A stretch of 64,000 nucleotides of DNA from Paucibacter sp. Y2R2-4 (GCF_025717535.1 NZ_JAJIRO010000001.1:930001-994000), one strand, 5' to 3'. Shown: positions 43,876-54,004, counted from the stretch's first letter. A program made the numbers and translations. The notes: a model not told the origin generated them from the letters alone.

Positions 43876-45798
43876 TCAGGCCAAGAGAAGCGCCTTGATT
43901 TGTTGCAAAGCACTGGGGTCTTCGATGGTGGTCAGGTCACCCGGATCTCGCGCCTCGCAGACCGCCTGGATGGCGCGGCGCAACAACTTACCCGACCGCG
44001 TTTTGGGCAGCACGCTGACAAAGCGCACGCGCGCCGGGCGCGCCACTGCGCCGAGTTGCTCATCCACCCGCTTCATGATCTCGGCCTCTTGCTTGGCGGC
44101 GCCCTCAGGCGTGCCCGCCAAGCTGGCATCTTTGAGCACCGCGAAAGCCATGGCCACTTGCCCCTTCAAGGCGTCGGCCACGCCCACCACGGCCACCTCG
44201 GCCACATTCAGGTGGCTGGCAATGCTCTCTTCGATCTCGCGTGTGCCCAGGCGATGGCCGGCCACATTGATCACATCATCGGTGCGCCCGAGGATGAAGT
44301 AATAGCCATCAGCGTCACGCACACCCCAGTCAAAGGTGGAGTAAACCTGCCGACCGGGGATGCTGGACCAGTAGGTGTTGACGAAGCGGGCGTCATCGCC
44401 CCACACCGTTTGCAAGCAACCAGGCGGCAGCGGTCCCTGAATCGCCAACACGCCTTTTTGATTGGGTCCTAGCAATTCCTCGCCGGTGTTTTCATCCAGC
44501 AGCATCACCTTGTAGCCATACATGGGCAGGCCGGGAGAACCCAGGCGACTGGCTTGCGGCGCCACGCCCTCGACGCTATTGGCCAGGGACAGAATCGGCC
44601 AGCCCGTCTCGGTCTGCCAGTAGTTGTCAATGATGGGCACGCCCAGGCCGTCGGCGATCCAGGCGCTGGTGGATTCATCCAAGGGCTCACCGGCCAAGAA
44701 AAGGCCGCGCAGCGAGCTCAGGTCATAACGCTTCAGATAGCCGGGATCCTGCTTCTTCAGGACGCGGATCGCCGTTGGCGCGCTGAACATCAGGCTGACC
44801 TGATAGCGCTCGACCAAGCTCCACCAGATGCCGGCATCGGGCCGCGTCGGCAGGCCTTCAAACATCAGCGTGGCCATGCCTGCCAAGAGCGGGCCGTAGA
44901 TGATATAGCTGTGCCCCACCACCCAGCCGATATCGCTGGTCGAGAAAAAGGTCTCGCCGGCGCGACCGCCAAAGATGTGCCGCATGCTGGCGGCCAAGGC
45001 TACGGCATAGCCGCCGGTGTCGCGCTGCACGCCCTTGGGCTTGCCGGTCGTGCCGCTGGTGTAGAGGGTGTAGCTGGGATGGGTGGCGTCCAGCCAGACA
45101 CAGGGCACGCGCGCGCCGGCGTGTTGACTGCGCAGTTCAGCAAAGTCCAGATCGCGCCCGGCGACCTTCTCCATCGCCGCCAGGCCGCGGTCCACCAACA
45201 GCACCGCTTGGGGCTTGTGCTGTGCCAGCGTGATAGCCTCATCCAGCAAGTGTTTGTAGGGCACAACCTTGCCCGAACGGCTGCCGGCGTCGGCGCTGAT
45301 GATGAGCTTGGGCGTGGCGTCATCAATGCGGCTGGCGAGGCTGTGGCTGGCAAAGCCGCCAAACACCACCGAATGGATGGCGCCGATGCGGGCACAGGCC
45401 AGCATGGCAAAGGCCGCCTCGGGAATCATCGGCATATAGATCAAGACCCGGTCGCCAGCGCTCACACCCTGGGCCAACAGGATTGCGGCCATGCATTCCA
45501 CCTCGGACTGCAACTCAGCAAAGTTGTAGACGCGCTCCTGCTCAACTTCTGTCGACACCCAGACCAGCGCCTTGTCGCCGGGCCGGCTGCGCGCATGCCG
45601 GTCCACCGCGTTGTGGCAAAGATTGGTTTGGCCGCCGACGAACCAACGCGCAAACGGCGGGTTGCTGCTGTCGCAGACCTGCTCGGCCGGCTTGCGCCAC
45701 TCGATCAGCTTCGCCTGCTCGGCCCAGAATTGCTCTGGCTGATCCAGCGAATGCTGATGAAACTGGGCATAGCTTTGGGCGGGCATACAAGTCTCCAT
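43876..45798 (-). CDS. prpE: Propionate/acetate-CoA ligase (PrpE-like)
   Basis: This 640-residue acyl-CoA synthetase has AMP-binding motifs YTSGTTGKPKG near 262, PTAIRVLKKQ near 355, NYWQTETGWP near 415 and STFDWGVRDADGYYFILGRTDD near 510. The C-terminal catalytic Lys lies in KTRSGKLLRR near 605. The N-terminal SYAQFHQHSLDQPEQFWAEQA is typical of PrpE. It activates propionate for the methylcitrate cycle; acetate use is possible. The start may be 45798 or the ATG at 45786. No prpB/C genes are adjacent. Confidence 0.9.
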   Translation of the reverse strand: METCMPAQSYAQFHQHSLDQPEQFWAEQAKLIEWRKPAEQVCDSSNPPFARWFVGGQTNLCHNAVDRHARSRPGDKALVWVSTEVEQERVYNFAELQSEVECMAAILLAQGVSAGDRVLIYMPMIPEAAFAMLACARIGAIHSVVFGGFASHSLASRIDDATPKLIISADAGSRSGKVVPYKHLLDEAITLAQHKPQAVLLVDRGLAAMEKVAGRDLDFAELRSQHAGARVPCVWLDATHPSYTLYTSGTTGKPKGVQRDTGGYAVALAASMRHIFGGRAGETFFSTSDIGWVVGHSYIIYGPLLAGMATLMFEGLPTRPDAGIWWSLVERYQVSLMFSAPTAIRVLKKQDPGYLKRYDLSSLRGLFLAGEPLDESTSAWIADGLGVPIIDNYWQTETGWPILSLANSVEGVAPQASRLGSPGLPMYGYKVMLLDENTGEELLGPNQKGVLAIQGPLPPGCLQTVWGDDARFVNTYWSSIPGRQVYSTFDWGVRDADGYYFILGRTDDVINVAGHRLGTREIEESIASHLNVAEVAVVGVADALKGQVAMAFAVLKDASLAGTPEGAAKQEAEIMKRVDEQLGAVARPARVRFVSVLPKTRSGKLLRRAIQAVCEARDPGDLTTIEDPSALQQIKALLLA

Positions 45799-46109
45799 TC
45801 GTTTTGTGCGATGCAGACCATTTCAAAAGCAGCGACTGACGACAGCCTGACCCCACCCTCCGCTTGAGCCAAGGCCGCAACAGATGGCGACAAAATCGTG
45901 CATTGCTTGCGCTAACGCAGCTTTTGTCGGCCGCGGCCGATGCCTTTTCGGAAAGCGCTTGCGTTAAGATCAGGGGTTACCCTAGGTTGCCCACCCATCT
46001 TGAGCCGCGACCGCCGCCTGAGCTTTGATTCAGGCGGACTTACCCTTGCTGAGCCGCCTATTTGCTTGACACTCGAAACACCCCCCGCCTAAGCTGCGCG
46101 CCGAACACC
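45799..46109 (+). other. Intergenic region upstream of the NlpC/P60 gene
   Basis: This 311-base gap has no gene. It holds a perfect 8-bp inverted repeat CCGCCTGA/TCAGGCGG (46014-46021, 46030-46037), an imperfect palindrome TGCGCTAACGCA near 45908 and a TTGACA -35 (46066-46071) with a weak TAAGCT -10 at 46090, 18 bases on. It probably contains promoters for the flanking divergent genes. Confidence 0.4.
46066..46095 (+). promoter_or_regulatory. Possible promoter of the NlpC/P60 gene
   Basis: TTGACA (46066-46071) matches the -35 consensus perfectly; TAAGCT 18 bases on matches the -10 poorly. The implied leader would be only about 8-10 bases. Confidence 0.3.
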
Positions 46110-46961
46110 ATGCGCGCCATCCGCTTCCGCTCCCTCTCTGCCAAATCCCCTGTTCTGTCTGTCTGCCGCTTGACGGTTTGCGCGGCGGGCTTGGCGCTGG
46201 CCGCGACAGCGCATGCGCAACAGGCGTCAAGCACGCCGCCTGCGGGCATGGTCACCGGGGCTTGGGGTCAAAGTCAGCAGCAGTACCGCGCAGCCACAAC
46301 TGCTACCAACGCGGTGGAAAAGAGTGGCGACAAGAGCGCCGAGAAGGCCGCTGCCAGCTTGCTTGCCTCGGCGCAGACCGGCCTAACGAACACCAACAGC
46401 AACACCAACGCAGCAGCCGCTAGCACCAAGCCGCAGTTGCCCACGCTGGGCGCGGCAACTGATCCGGTCAGCAAGTTTTTGCAGGAGCGCGGCCTTTTGC
46501 CGCAAGCCCAGGGCGAACCCAGCCGCATGATGGAACAGGTGCGTGACGCCGCCTCCGGCTTGGTGGTCTCGGCCATGAACTTCCTCGGCGTGCGTTACAC
46601 GCGCGGCGGCAATTCGGTCGAAAGCGGTTTTGACTGCAGCGGCTTCACCCGGCACATCTTCGAGATGAGCGTGGGCATGGTGCTGCCGCACCGGGCCGAT
46701 GAGCAGGCCCGCATGTCCAATCTGCTGACAGTGAAACGCGAAGAGCTGAAGCCCGGCGATCTGGTGTTCTTCAACACCATGAAACGCACCTTCTCGCATG
46801 TGGGCATCTATGTGGGCGAAGGCAAGTTCATCCACTCACCCCGCGTCGGCGGCGCCGTGCGGGTCGAAGACATGCGCGAAGCCTACTGGGACAAGCGCTT
46901 CACCGGTGCCCGGCGCGCTGACCTGAACGCCTCGGTCGATTCACCAAAAGCCCAGCGCTGA
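46110..46961 (+). CDS. Secreted NlpC/P60-family (C40) peptidase
   Basis: This 283-residue periplasmic cell-wall hydrolase has a signal peptide (LTVCAAGLALAATAHA), an Asn/Ala/Ser/Lys-rich linker and an NlpC/P60 domain (about 160-270). Catalytic residues are seen as SGFDCSGFTR (Cys), TFSHVGIYVG (His) and KFIHSPRVGG (third polar residue). It cleaves peptide stems of peptidoglycan. The ATG at 46110 is preferred over 46062 because the signal peptide follows it. A GC-rich hairpin overlaps its end. Confidence 0.9.
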   Translation: MRAIRFRSLSAKSPVLSVCRLTVCAAGLALAATAHAQQASSTPPAGMVTGAWGQSQQQYRAATTATNAVEKSGDKSAEKAAASLLASAQTGLTNTNSNTNAAAASTKPQLPTLGAATDPVSKFLQERGLLPQAQGEPSRMMEQVRDAASGLVVSAMNFLGVRYTRGGNSVESGFDCSGFTRHIFEMSVGMVLPHRADEQARMSNLLTVKREELKPGDLVFFNTMKRTFSHVGIYVGEGKFIHSPRVGGAVRVEDMREAYWDKRFTGARRADLNASVDSPKAQR

Positions 46962-46971
46962 AGCGCTGGGC
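46950..46971. terminator. Hairpin at the end of the NlpC/P60 gene
   Basis: GCCCAGCGCT (46950-46959) pairs with AGCGCTGGGC (46962-46971). It overlaps the stop codon and lies 6 bases before the stop of the convergent gene, so it may serve both. There is no T-run. Confidence 0.55.
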
Positions 46972-46976
46972 GTCGT

Positions 46977-47501
46977 TCAGTCCCCGCCAGCTCCCGCTGG
47001 TTTGGCGAAGTCCCCATCTACCCAAGCCTGCGCACTGCGTTCGCTCAGCTTGAAGCCGGCCGACACGCGCACTTGTGCCAAGAGCTCGCCGCTCAAGTCT
47101 TTGGCGCTCAGCAGCGCATAAGGGTTGTCTTCATCGGGCACGATGTCCAGCATCACCTGCACCCGCCCCTGTTCGCTGTCCACCCGCAAGCTCTTGTGCA
47201 ATTGTGCATGCAGTTGCTGCTCATGGCGGCGCAGCACCTCGGAGGCGGTCTTCACCAAGGTGTGAAAGGCCGGCGCTGATAAAGGCTTGGGGTTCTTCTT
47301 GTCGCGGCCCATGGTCCAGGGCCCGACCAGCGCGGGCTCGGCTTCACCAGCCAGGGTCATGGCCACAGCCCAGCCTTCGTCGTCTTCGTTTTTGATCACC
47401 TGGGCGGTCCAGCGCTCATCGCGCCACAGCAGATCGCTCTGCACCCAGCTCTCTTCTTCGTTCAACAGCACGCCCTCGGCGGCTTTCAAATGCGTGTTCA
47501 T
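46977..47501 (-). CDS. Hypothetical conserved protein
   Basis: This 174-residue soluble protein is not recognised. It is acidic and begins MNTHLKAAEGVLLNEEESWV, with a Trp-rich segment (LLWRDERWTAQVI, WAVAMTLAGE) and a middle part GPWTMGRDKKNPKPL. There are no transmembrane or signal segments. It has normal codon use and a clear frame between the NlpC/P60 gene and paaZ. The start is ATG at 47501 rather than GTG at 47510. Confidence 0.6.
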   Translation of the reverse strand: MNTHLKAAEGVLLNEEESWVQSDLLWRDERWTAQVIKNEDDEGWAVAMTLAGEAEPALVGPWTMGRDKKNPKPLSAPAFHTLVKTASEVLRRHEQQLHAQLHKSLRVDSEQGRVQVMLDIVPDEDNPYALLSAKDLSGELLAQVRVSAGFKLSERSAQAWVDGDFAKPAGAGGD

Positions 47502-47547
47502 GGCCGGCACGGTATCACGCGGCCGGCCAAAGCTTGTCAGCAGAGGC

Positions 47548-49602
47548 TCAAGCCGCCTTCTTGGCCACCAAGGTCAAGATGTCATAACTGGCCACCAAGT
47601 CGCCACGCTGGTTCATCACCTGCACATCCCAGGCCACCACGCCCTGCGGCGGCTGGTCCGGGCGGTTGCCACGGTCGATGCGGCGCTTGCAGGTCAGACG
47701 GGCCTGGATGGTGTCGCCGATCGCCACCGGGTTCACGAAGCGCAAGGTGTCCAGACCGTAGTTGGCCAGCACCGGGCCTGGGGCCGGCGACACGAAGAGG
47801 CCGGCCGCGGCCGAGAGCACAAAATAGCCGTGCGCAATACGCTGACCAAACTGCGTGTCCTTGGCCGCCACCTCGTCGAAGTGCATGTAGAAATAGTCAC
47901 CCGAGACGCCACCGAAATTAACGATATCGGCCTCGCTGACGGTGCGGCGGTGGGTCAGCAGGGAATCGCCGACCTGGATCTCTTCGAAATGCTTACGAAA
48001 AGGATGGACGGCATCCTCTTGCACCTTGCCGCCGCGCTGGTATTCGCCGGTGATGGCGCTCAGCATGGTCGGGCTGCCCTGCACCGCGCAACGCTGCAGA
48101 TAGTGCTTGACCGAGCGGATGCCGCCCAACTCCTCGCCACCGCCAGCGCGGCCCGGGCCGCCATGCTTCAGTTGCGGCAAGGGCGAGCCGTGGCCGGTGG
48201 ACTCCTTGGCGGCATCGCGGTCCAGCACCAGCAGGCGGCCGTGGAAGGCCGCCGCGTGATAGACCGCCTGCGCGGCAATCGCCGGTGTCTTGGTGACCAC
48301 CGAGCCGACCAGACTGCCGCGCCCCTTGGCGGCCAGGCTCAACGCCTCATCCAGCTCCTGGTAAGGCATCAAGGTGGACACCGGTCCGAAGGCCTCCAAG
48401 TTGTGCACCTGCTCATTGGCAAAGGCATCGCGGCAAAGCAACAAAGTGGGCGCGAAGAAGGCGCCCTCGCCCACGCCCTCGCCCACCGGCGCAAAGCCAT
48501 CTTTGGCGCCGAACACGACTTCATTGCCGGCGCTCAGCAAAGCCACGCGCTCGGCCACATCGGCCTGCTGGGCCTTGGAGGCCAGCGCGCCCATGCGCAC
48601 GCCGTCCACGGCCGGGTCTCCGACCTTGATCTTGCCCAGGCGCGCACGCAGGGCCTCGGCCACCGCATCGATGTGGCGGGCGGGCACGATGGCGCGGCGA
48701 ATGGCCGTGCACTTCTGGCCCGTCTTGGCCGTCATCTCGCGAGCCACTTCCTTGACGAAGAGTTCGAACTCAGGGTCGCCCACTTCCACATCGGGTGCCA
48801 GGATGGCGCAGTTCAGGCTGTCCGCTTCGCCGTTGAAGGGGATGGAGCGCGCAATCAGGTTCTTGTTGACGCGCAGCATGGCGGCGGTGTCGGCCGAGCC
48901 GGTGAAGGTGACCACATCGGTCTCTTCCAGGCGGTCCAGCAAATCACCCGAGCCACCGACGATCAGCTGCAAGCTGCCGGCTGGCAACAGGCCGCTTTCA
49001 TGGATCAAACGCACGCAGGCCTCGGCCACGAAGGAGGTGGCGGTGGCCGGCTTGACAATGCAAGGCATGCCCGCCAGGAAGCTGGGCGCGAACTTCTCCA
49101 ACATGCCCCACATGGGGAAGTTGAAGGCATTGATGTGCACCGCCACGCCACGTTTGGGCACCAGGATGTGAGAGCCAATGAACTGCCCTTCCGTGCTCAG
49201 TGGGATGGCCGGGCCTTCATGGAAGACATTGCTGGACGGCAGTTCGCGCCGGCCGATGCTGGCGTAGGCGAACAAGGTGCCGATGCCGCCTTCGATGTCG
49301 ATCCAGTTGTCGCTGCGCGTGCCGCCGGTGTGGGCTGAGATGGCATACAGCCCCTCCTTGCGCTCCATCAGGTAATTGGCCAGGGCCTTGAGGCGGGCGG
49401 CGCGCTGCTGGAAGTCCAGAGCCAGCAAGGCGGGCAAGGCCTTGCCGCGCGCATAGGCCAGGCTCTCGCCAAAATCCGGCGCATCGGCATGGGTCAGGGC
49501 CACGGCGCGGCCGTTGATGGCGCTGTGCAAGGCACGGCCGGGCTCGGCGCCAAACCAGCGGTCAGCGATCAGGCTTTGCAGCAGAGGGAGCGTTGCAGTC
49601 AT
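47548..49602 (-). CDS. paaZ: PaaZ: oxepin-CoA hydrolase / semialdehyde dehydrogenase
   Basis: This bifunctional ring-opening enzyme of aerobic phenylacetate degradation has an N-terminal aldehyde dehydrogenase (about 1-520; [10 protein letters not shown]-like [27 protein letters not shown], catalytic Cys in [13 protein letters not shown]) and a C-terminal MaoC-like hydratase (about 540-680; [39 protein letters not shown]). The 684-residue length matches E. coli PaaZ. It lies downstream of paaR, and the start is the ATG at 49602 (MTATLPLLQ). Confidence 0.95.
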   Translation of the reverse strand: MTATLPLLQSLIADRWFGAEPGRALHSAINGRAVALTHADAPDFGESLAYARGKALPALLALDFQQRAARLKALANYLMERKEGLYAISAHTGGTRSDNWIDIEGGIGTLFAYASIGRRELPSSNVFHEGPAIPLSTEGQFIGSHILVPKRGVAVHINAFNFPMWGMLEKFAPSFLAGMPCIVKPATATSFVAEACVRLIHESGLLPAGSLQLIVGGSGDLLDRLEETDVVTFTGSADTAAMLRVNKNLIARSIPFNGEADSLNCAILAPDVEVGDPEFELFVKEVAREMTAKTGQKCTAIRRAIVPARHIDAVAEALRARLGKIKVGDPAVDGVRMGALASKAQQADVAERVALLSAGNEVVFGAKDGFAPVGEGVGEGAFFAPTLLLCRDAFANEQVHNLEAFGPVSTLMPYQELDEALSLAAKGRGSLVGSVVTKTPAIAAQAVYHAAAFHGRLLVLDRDAAKESTGHGSPLPQLKHGGPGRAGGGEELGGIRSVKHYLQRCAVQGSPTMLSAITGEYQRGGKVQEDAVHPFRKHFEEIQVGDSLLTHRRTVSEADIVNFGGVSGDYFYMHFDEVAAKDTQFGQRIAHGYFVLSAAAGLFVSPAPGPVLANYGLDTLRFVNPVAIGDTIQARLTCKRRIDRGNRPDQPPQGVVAWDVQVMNQRGDLVASYDILTLVAKKAA

Positions 49603-49641
49603 GATGGAATCCGGGTCAATCAAGGGTTAGGGGTGAGTGGC

Positions 49642-50268
49642 TCAGCGCCCCAGCGCTGCGGGCGCAGACACCGCGCCTAGTCCACCAAAAAACAGGTCAG
49701 CCACCATGGGCGCCACCGATTCGTAACTGAGTTCGCCATCCGGCTTGAGCCAGGTGAAGGTCCAGTTGATCATGCCGAACAGCAGCATGGTCAGCGGTTT
49801 TTGCAGCTTGGCGGCCTGCAGCTCGGGCCGAACAGCAGCCACCGCATCGGCAAAGGCCGACACCACCCGTCGCTCGATCTCCAGCAGCCGGGCACGGTCT
49901 TCATCATTCAGGAACTTGACGTCCTCGGTCAGCACGCGATGCTCGTTCTGCGCCTCGCCATAGGCCTGCACAAAGCGAGCAATCAAGCCGCGCAAGAGCT
50001 GCTCCGGGCTCGCGCCCCGTGCCTGCTCTTGGGCCTGCACCTCCATCACCAAGCTCTCCAGCCACTGCACATGGGTCTCGCAGATTTGCATCAAGAGCTC
50101 ATGCTTGTCGCGCACATAGTGGTAGAGCGTGGGCTTGCTGACCGCACAGGCCTCGGCCACTGCATTCATCGAGGTGCCGGCATAGCCGAGGTTGGCGAAC
50201 AGCCTCGCGGCCTCGCGCAAGATTTCACCGCGTTGATTTTCAAAGCCTGGGGCTCGTCCTCTTGCCAT
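49642..50268 (-). CDS. paaR: TetR-family regulator PaaR
   Basis: This 208-residue TetR-type repressor has an N-terminal helix-turn-helix (ILREAARLFANLGYAGTSMNAVAEACAVSKPTLYHYVRDK) and a helical ligand domain. PaaR in related bacteria represses phenylacetate genes until phenylacetyl-CoA binds. It is encoded within the paa operon between paaE and paaZ. The perfect palindrome at the paaG promoter is its likely operator. Confidence 0.88.
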   Translation of the reverse strand: MARGRAPGFENQRGEILREAARLFANLGYAGTSMNAVAEACAVSKPTLYHYVRDKHELLMQICETHVQWLESLVMEVQAQEQARGASPEQLLRGLIARFVQAYGEAQNEHRVLTEDVKFLNDEDRARLLEIERRVVSAFADAVAAVRPELQAAKLQKPLTMLLFGMINWTFTWLKPDGELSYESVAPMVADLFFGGLGAVSAPAALGR

Positions 50269-50289
50269 CTGGGGTCAGGCCTTGCTGGA

Positions 50290-51369
50290 TTAACGTTCGT
50301 CGAAAGAGATCACCACACGCGGCGTCAGCGCATGGGCCTGGCAGCTGAGGATGAAGCCCGCAGCCACTTCATGCTTGTCGAGCGCGAAGTTCTTGTCCAT
50401 GCGCACCTCGCCTTCCAGCAGCTTGCAGCGGCAGGTCGAGCAGACCCCGCTCTTGCAGGAGAAGGGCACATCCATGCCGGCACGCGCCGCAGCATCCAGC
50501 AGGCTGGCATCGCTCTTGGCGAATTCGATCTCGCGGCTGATGCCGTCGCGAATCACCGTCACGCGGGCGCTGTCGGCATCGCCGGCCAGGCTTTGGTGGG
50601 GCGCGGGCTGGCCGGCTTGCATCTCGGGCGTGCCGAAGCGCTCGATATGGATGCGCGCCTCGGCCACGCCCGAGGCGCGCAAGGTGGCCTCGGCCGCCTC
50701 ATTCATCTCGAAAGGCCCGCAGATATAGGCTTGGTCAATGCTGGACGGCGGCAAGACCGTGGCCAGGAACACCGCCAACTTGCCCGCATCGATGCGCCCC
50801 GCTTGCAGCGGCGCATCGACCTGTTCGCGCGAGAACACCGGGTGCAAAGACAGCCGCGTCATATAGCGGTTCTTCAGGTCCTCGATCTCCTCCCTGAACA
50901 TGGTGGAGGCCTGGGCCCGGTTGCCGTAAATCAACGTGAAGCGGGCCTCGGGGTCACGCGCCAGCACCGTCTTCATGATGGACAGGATGGGCGTGATGCC
51001 TGAACCGGCCGCGATACCGACATGGTGCTCGCCACGCCCGGCCAGGGCCTGGGCCCCGAAGCGGCCCTGGGGCGGATAGCTCTCGATCACCGCGCCGGCC
51101 TTGAGCTCGCCATGCACCCAGGTCGAGAAGGCGCCGCCTTCCACCCGGCGCACGCCCACGCGCAGCTCGCCATCATCGGCGCCGGCGCAGATGGAATAGG
51201 AGCGGCGCAGGTCCTGGCCCTCCACCTCATGGCGCAGGGTCAGGTATTGCCCGGGCACGAATTGGAAATCGGCTTGCAGGCTGGCTGGCACCTCGAAGCT
51301 GAGGATCACGGCGTCGTCGGTGTCGGGAGTCACCGAACGTACGGTCAAAGAGTGAAAGTGGAGACTCAT
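50290..51369 (-). CDS. paaE: Phenylacetyl-CoA 1,2-epoxidase reductase subunit PaaE
   Basis: PaaE transfers electrons from NADPH to the PaaABC epoxidase. The 359-residue protein has an FAD-binding ferredoxin-reductase part (PGQYLTLRHEVEGQDLRRSYSI, GIAAGSGITPILSIMKT), an NAD-binding region (IYGNRAQASTMFREEIEDL) and a C-terminal plant-type [2Fe-2S] ferredoxin with SCKSGVCSTCRCKLLEG and ILSCQA. It follows paaD in the operon. Confidence 0.95.
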   Translation of the reverse strand: MSLHFHSLTVRSVTPDTDDAVILSFEVPASLQADFQFVPGQYLTLRHEVEGQDLRRSYSICAGADDGELRVGVRRVEGGAFSTWVHGELKAGAVIESYPPQGRFGAQALAGRGEHHVGIAAGSGITPILSIMKTVLARDPEARFTLIYGNRAQASTMFREEIEDLKNRYMTRLSLHPVFSREQVDAPLQAGRIDAGKLAVFLATVLPPSSIDQAYICGPFEMNEAAEATLRASGVAEARIHIERFGTPEMQAGQPAPHQSLAGDADSARVTVIRDGISREIEFAKSDASLLDAAARAGMDVPFSCKSGVCSTCRCKLLEGEVRMDKNFALDKHEVAAGFILSCQAHALTPRVVISFDER

Positions 51370-51392
51370 CGCAGGGATCCGTCTTTTTGTAC

Positions 51393-51920
51393 TCAGATGG
51401 GTTTGAAATGCTCAAACGGCTCGCGGCAGCTCAAGCAGCGATACAGGGCCTTGCAGGCGGTGGAGCCAAAAGCAGACAGTTTTTCGGTCTGCAGGCTGCC
51501 GCAACGCGGACAGGCCAACTGGCTCAGCGAGGCGCGGTGCACCAAGCGGATCGGCTGCTCGGCCCCCGCCGCCGCCGGCCCCGGCGGCGCAATGCCGTAG
51601 ACGCGCAGCTTCTCGCGGCCCTCGGCGGTGATCCAGTCGGTGGTCCAGGCCGGTGCGCGCTGCAAGGTGACCTGGACCGCGCCGAAGGCGGACAGGGCCG
51701 TGCGCACATCGTCCTGGATCAGCTCGGTAGCCGGGCAGCCGCTGTAGGTGGGCGTCAGCACCACCTCCAGGCCCTCGACCCCGTCCTCGCGCACGCGCAG
51801 ATCGCGCACGATGCCGAGCTCGCAGAGCGAGATCACCGGCACCTCGGGGTCGGGAATCTGGCGCAGCAGCTCCCAGGCGGCTTCCAGCCTACCGCAGGCG
51901 CTGCTGGAGGGCAGACTCAT
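51393..51920 (-). CDS. paaD: PaaD, epoxidase assembly (DUF59/zinc-ribbon) protein
   Basis: PaaD is required for assembling the PaaABCE epoxidase, probably in Fe-S maturation. The 175-residue protein has a DUF59 domain (about 15-105, EVPVISLCELGIVRDLRV and TYSGCPATELIQDDVRTAL) and a C-terminal Cys4 ribbon (CPRCGSLQTEK to YRCLSCREPF). The ATG at 51920 overlaps the paaC stop (TAATG), which decides it over a GTG two codons earlier. Confidence 0.93.
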   Translation of the reverse strand: MSLPSSSACGRLEAAWELLRQIPDPEVPVISLCELGIVRDLRVREDGVEGLEVVLTPTYSGCPATELIQDDVRTALSAFGAVQVTLQRAPAWTTDWITAEGREKLRVYGIAPPGPAAAGAEQPIRLVHRASLSQLACPRCGSLQTEKLSAFGSTACKALYRCLSCREPFEHFKPI

Positions 51921-52696
51921 TACCACTTGCCCCCGGGGTAGGCGCGCTGCAGGTACTGCATCTCCGCCAGCAGATGGCCCATATGCTCGCTGTGCACGCC
52001 ACGGCGGCCGGCGGAGACGTAGGCGCTTGGCTTGGGATGAGCCAGGGTGGCATCGGCCAAGACCTCGTCCATCTGCGCCTGCCAGTCGGCGCGCAGCTCC
52101 GACCAGGCCGGGCCCAGGCCCTGGGCCACAGCGGCGGCATCGACCGCGTCGGCGTCAAAGAGCTCATTGAACAAGGGCCAGAGCTGTGCCAGGGCTTCGC
52201 GCATGCGGGCGGCGGATTCATCCGTGCCATCACCGAGGCGCACCACCCAGTCGGCGGCATGCTGCTGGTGGTAACGCGACTCCTTGACGGCCTTGGCGGC
52301 AATCGCTGCCACCTCGGCATCGCTGCTGGACGCCAGGCGGCCCCAGAGCAGCTGCAGCCAAGTGGCGACGGCGAAGTTGCGCACCTGGGTGAAGGCGAAA
52401 TCGCCGCGCGGCAGCTCCATCAGCACCGGGTTCAGGTACTGGCGCTCCTCGCGCAAGAAGGCGAGTTGGTCTTCGTCATGGCCCTGCCCGTCCAGATGCG
52501 CGGCATGGGTCAGCAGCGCGCGCGCCTGGCCGATCAGGTCCAGGGCCATATTGGCCAGGGCCAGGTCTTCCTCGAGGATGGGGCCGTGGCCGCACCACTC
52601 GCCCAGACGCTGGCCCAGGATCAGGCAGCTGTCGGCGATGCGCAGCAGGTACTGCACTTGCGGGCTGCTGCCCACTTGAATCGATGCTTGCGTCAT
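51920..52696 (-). CDS. paaC: Phenylacetyl-CoA 1,2-epoxidase structural subunit PaaC
   Basis: PaaC is the helical partner subunit of the di-iron epoxidase PaaA. The 258-residue protein has family features RIADSCLILGQRLGEWCGHGPILEEDLALANMALDLIGQAR near 15-55, FLREERQYLNP near 70 and YHQQHAADWVVRLGDGT near 130. The ATG at 52696 is used, since the preceding in-frame residues lack family similarity. Confidence 0.93.
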   Translation of the reverse strand: MTQASIQVGSSPQVQYLLRIADSCLILGQRLGEWCGHGPILEEDLALANMALDLIGQARALLTHAAHLDGQGHDEDQLAFLREERQYLNPVLMELPRGDFAFTQVRNFAVATWLQLLWGRLASSSDAEVAAIAAKAVKESRYHQQHAADWVVRLGDGTDESAARMREALAQLWPLFNELFDADAVDAAAVAQGLGPAWSELRADWQAQMDEVLADATLAHPKPSAYVSAGRRGVHSEHMGHLLAEMQYLQRAYPGGKW

Positions 52697-52709
52697 ACCA
52701 GCGGCTTCT

Positions 52710-53003
52710 TTACATGTGGTTGATGGCATCGGGCAGTTGATAGAAGGTCGGGTGGCGGTACACCTTGTCTTCGGCCGGATCGAAGTACATGCCCTTCTCG
52801 CCCGGGTCCGAGGCGACGATCTGGTTGGACAGCACCACCCAGATGCTGCAGCCTTCCTGGCGCCGGGTGTAGACCTCGCGGGCCATCTGCACCGCCATCT
52901 TGGCGTCAGGGGCGTGCAGACTGCCGCAGTGCTTGTGATCCAGGCCCGCCTTGCTGCGCACGAACACTTCCCACAGGGGCCATTCTTTGTTGATCGAACT
53001 CAT
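52710..53003 (-). CDS. paaB: Phenylacetyl-CoA 1,2-epoxidase subunit PaaB
   Basis: This small 97-residue subunit bridges PaaAC heterodimers. [26 protein letters not shown] and [13 protein letters not shown] are diagnostic of PaaB. Its start overlaps the paaA stop by four bases (ATGA), so the two are coupled. Confidence 0.96.
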   Translation of the reverse strand: MSSINKEWPLWEVFVRSKAGLDHKHCGSLHAPDAKMAVQMAREVYTRRQEGCSIWVVLSNQIVASDPGEKGMYFDPAEDKVYRHPTFYQLPDAINHM

Positions 53004-54004
53004 GCGGCTTGCTCCTTCTTGTTCATGTGTTTGCGGGCGTGGGCGAGTGCAGCTTCGCGCACCCAGGCGCCTTCGTCCCAGGCCTTGACGCGGGTGGCCA
53101 GGCGTTCGCGGTTGCAGGGGCCGTCGCCGCCGACCACGCGCCAGAACTCGGCCCAGTCGATGGCGCCGAAGTCATGCTCGCCGCGTTCTTCATTCCATTT
53201 GAGATCGGGGTCCGGAAGCGTGATGCCCAGAATCTGAGCCTGCGGCACGGTGGCATCGACAAACTTCTGGCGCAGCTGGTCGTTGCTGATGCGCTTGATG
53301 CCCCAGCGCATCGATTGCTCGGAGTTGGGTGAATCCTTGTCGGCCGGGCCGAACATCATCAGAGACGGCCACCACCAGCGGCTCACCGCGTCCTGCACCA
53401 TGGCCTTTTGCTCGGCCGTGCCTTCTTGCATCATCACCAGCAGGGACTCATAACCCTGACGTTGGTGGAAGCTCTCCTCGCGGCAAACGCGAATCATGGC
53501 TCGCGCATAGGGCGCATAGGAGCAGCGGCACAGCGGCACCTGGTTCATGATGGCCGCGCCATCGACCAGCCAGCCGATCACGCCGACATCGGCCCAGGTC
53601 AGCGTCGGGTAGTTGAAGATGGAGCTGTACTTGGCCTTGCCACTGTGCAGGGCGTCCAGCATTTGATCTCGGCTGGTGCCCAGAGTCTCGGCGGCCGAGT
53701 AGAGGTAGAGGCCATGGCCGCCTTCGTCCTGCACCTTGGCCAGCAGAATCGCCTTGCGCTTCAAGGTGGGCGCACGGCTGATCCAGTTGCCTTCGGGCAG
53801 CATGCCGACGATCTCGGAATGCGCATGCTGGCTGATCTGGCGCACCAAGGTCTTGCGGTAGTGCTCGGGCATCCAGTCCTTGGCTTCGATGAAATCGCCC
53901 GCGTCGATGCGGGCTTCGAAGGCCGCCTCGCGGGCTGCATCCTCGGCGCTCTTGACCTGGGCGGCCGCATCTTGCGGGCCCACACTCATGGCTTGGGTGT
54001 ACAT
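53000..54004 (-). CDS. paaA: Phenylacetyl-CoA 1,2-epoxidase catalytic subunit PaaA
   Basis: PaaA is the di-iron subunit that epoxidises phenylacetyl-CoA. The 334-residue protein has likely metal-ligand helices [20 protein letters not shown] near 87 and [20 protein letters not shown] near 172, and other family elements ([40 protein letters not shown]). GAGGAG lies nine bases before the ATG at 54004. Confidence 0.96.
   Translation of the reverse strand: MYTQAMSVGPQDAAAQVKSAEDAAREAAFEARIDAGDFIEAKDWMPEHYRKTLVRQISQHAHSEIVGMLPEGNWISRAPTLKRKAILLAKVQDEGGHGLYLYSAAETLGTSRDQMLDALHSGKAKYSSIFNYPTLTWADVGVIGWLVDGAAIMNQVPLCRCSYAPYARAMIRVCREESFHQRQGYESLLVMMQEGTAEQKAMVQDAVSRWWWPSLMMFGPADKDSPNSEQSMRWGIKRISNDQLRQKFVDATVPQAQILGITLPDPDLKWNEERGEHDFGAIDWAEFWRVVGGDGPCNRERLATRVKAWDEGAWVREAALAHARKHMNKKEQAA

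Noticed and set aside
47287-49338. 683-codon plus-strand frame opposite paaZ
   Set aside because: It is antisense to a strongly conserved enzyme and no motif is recognisable.
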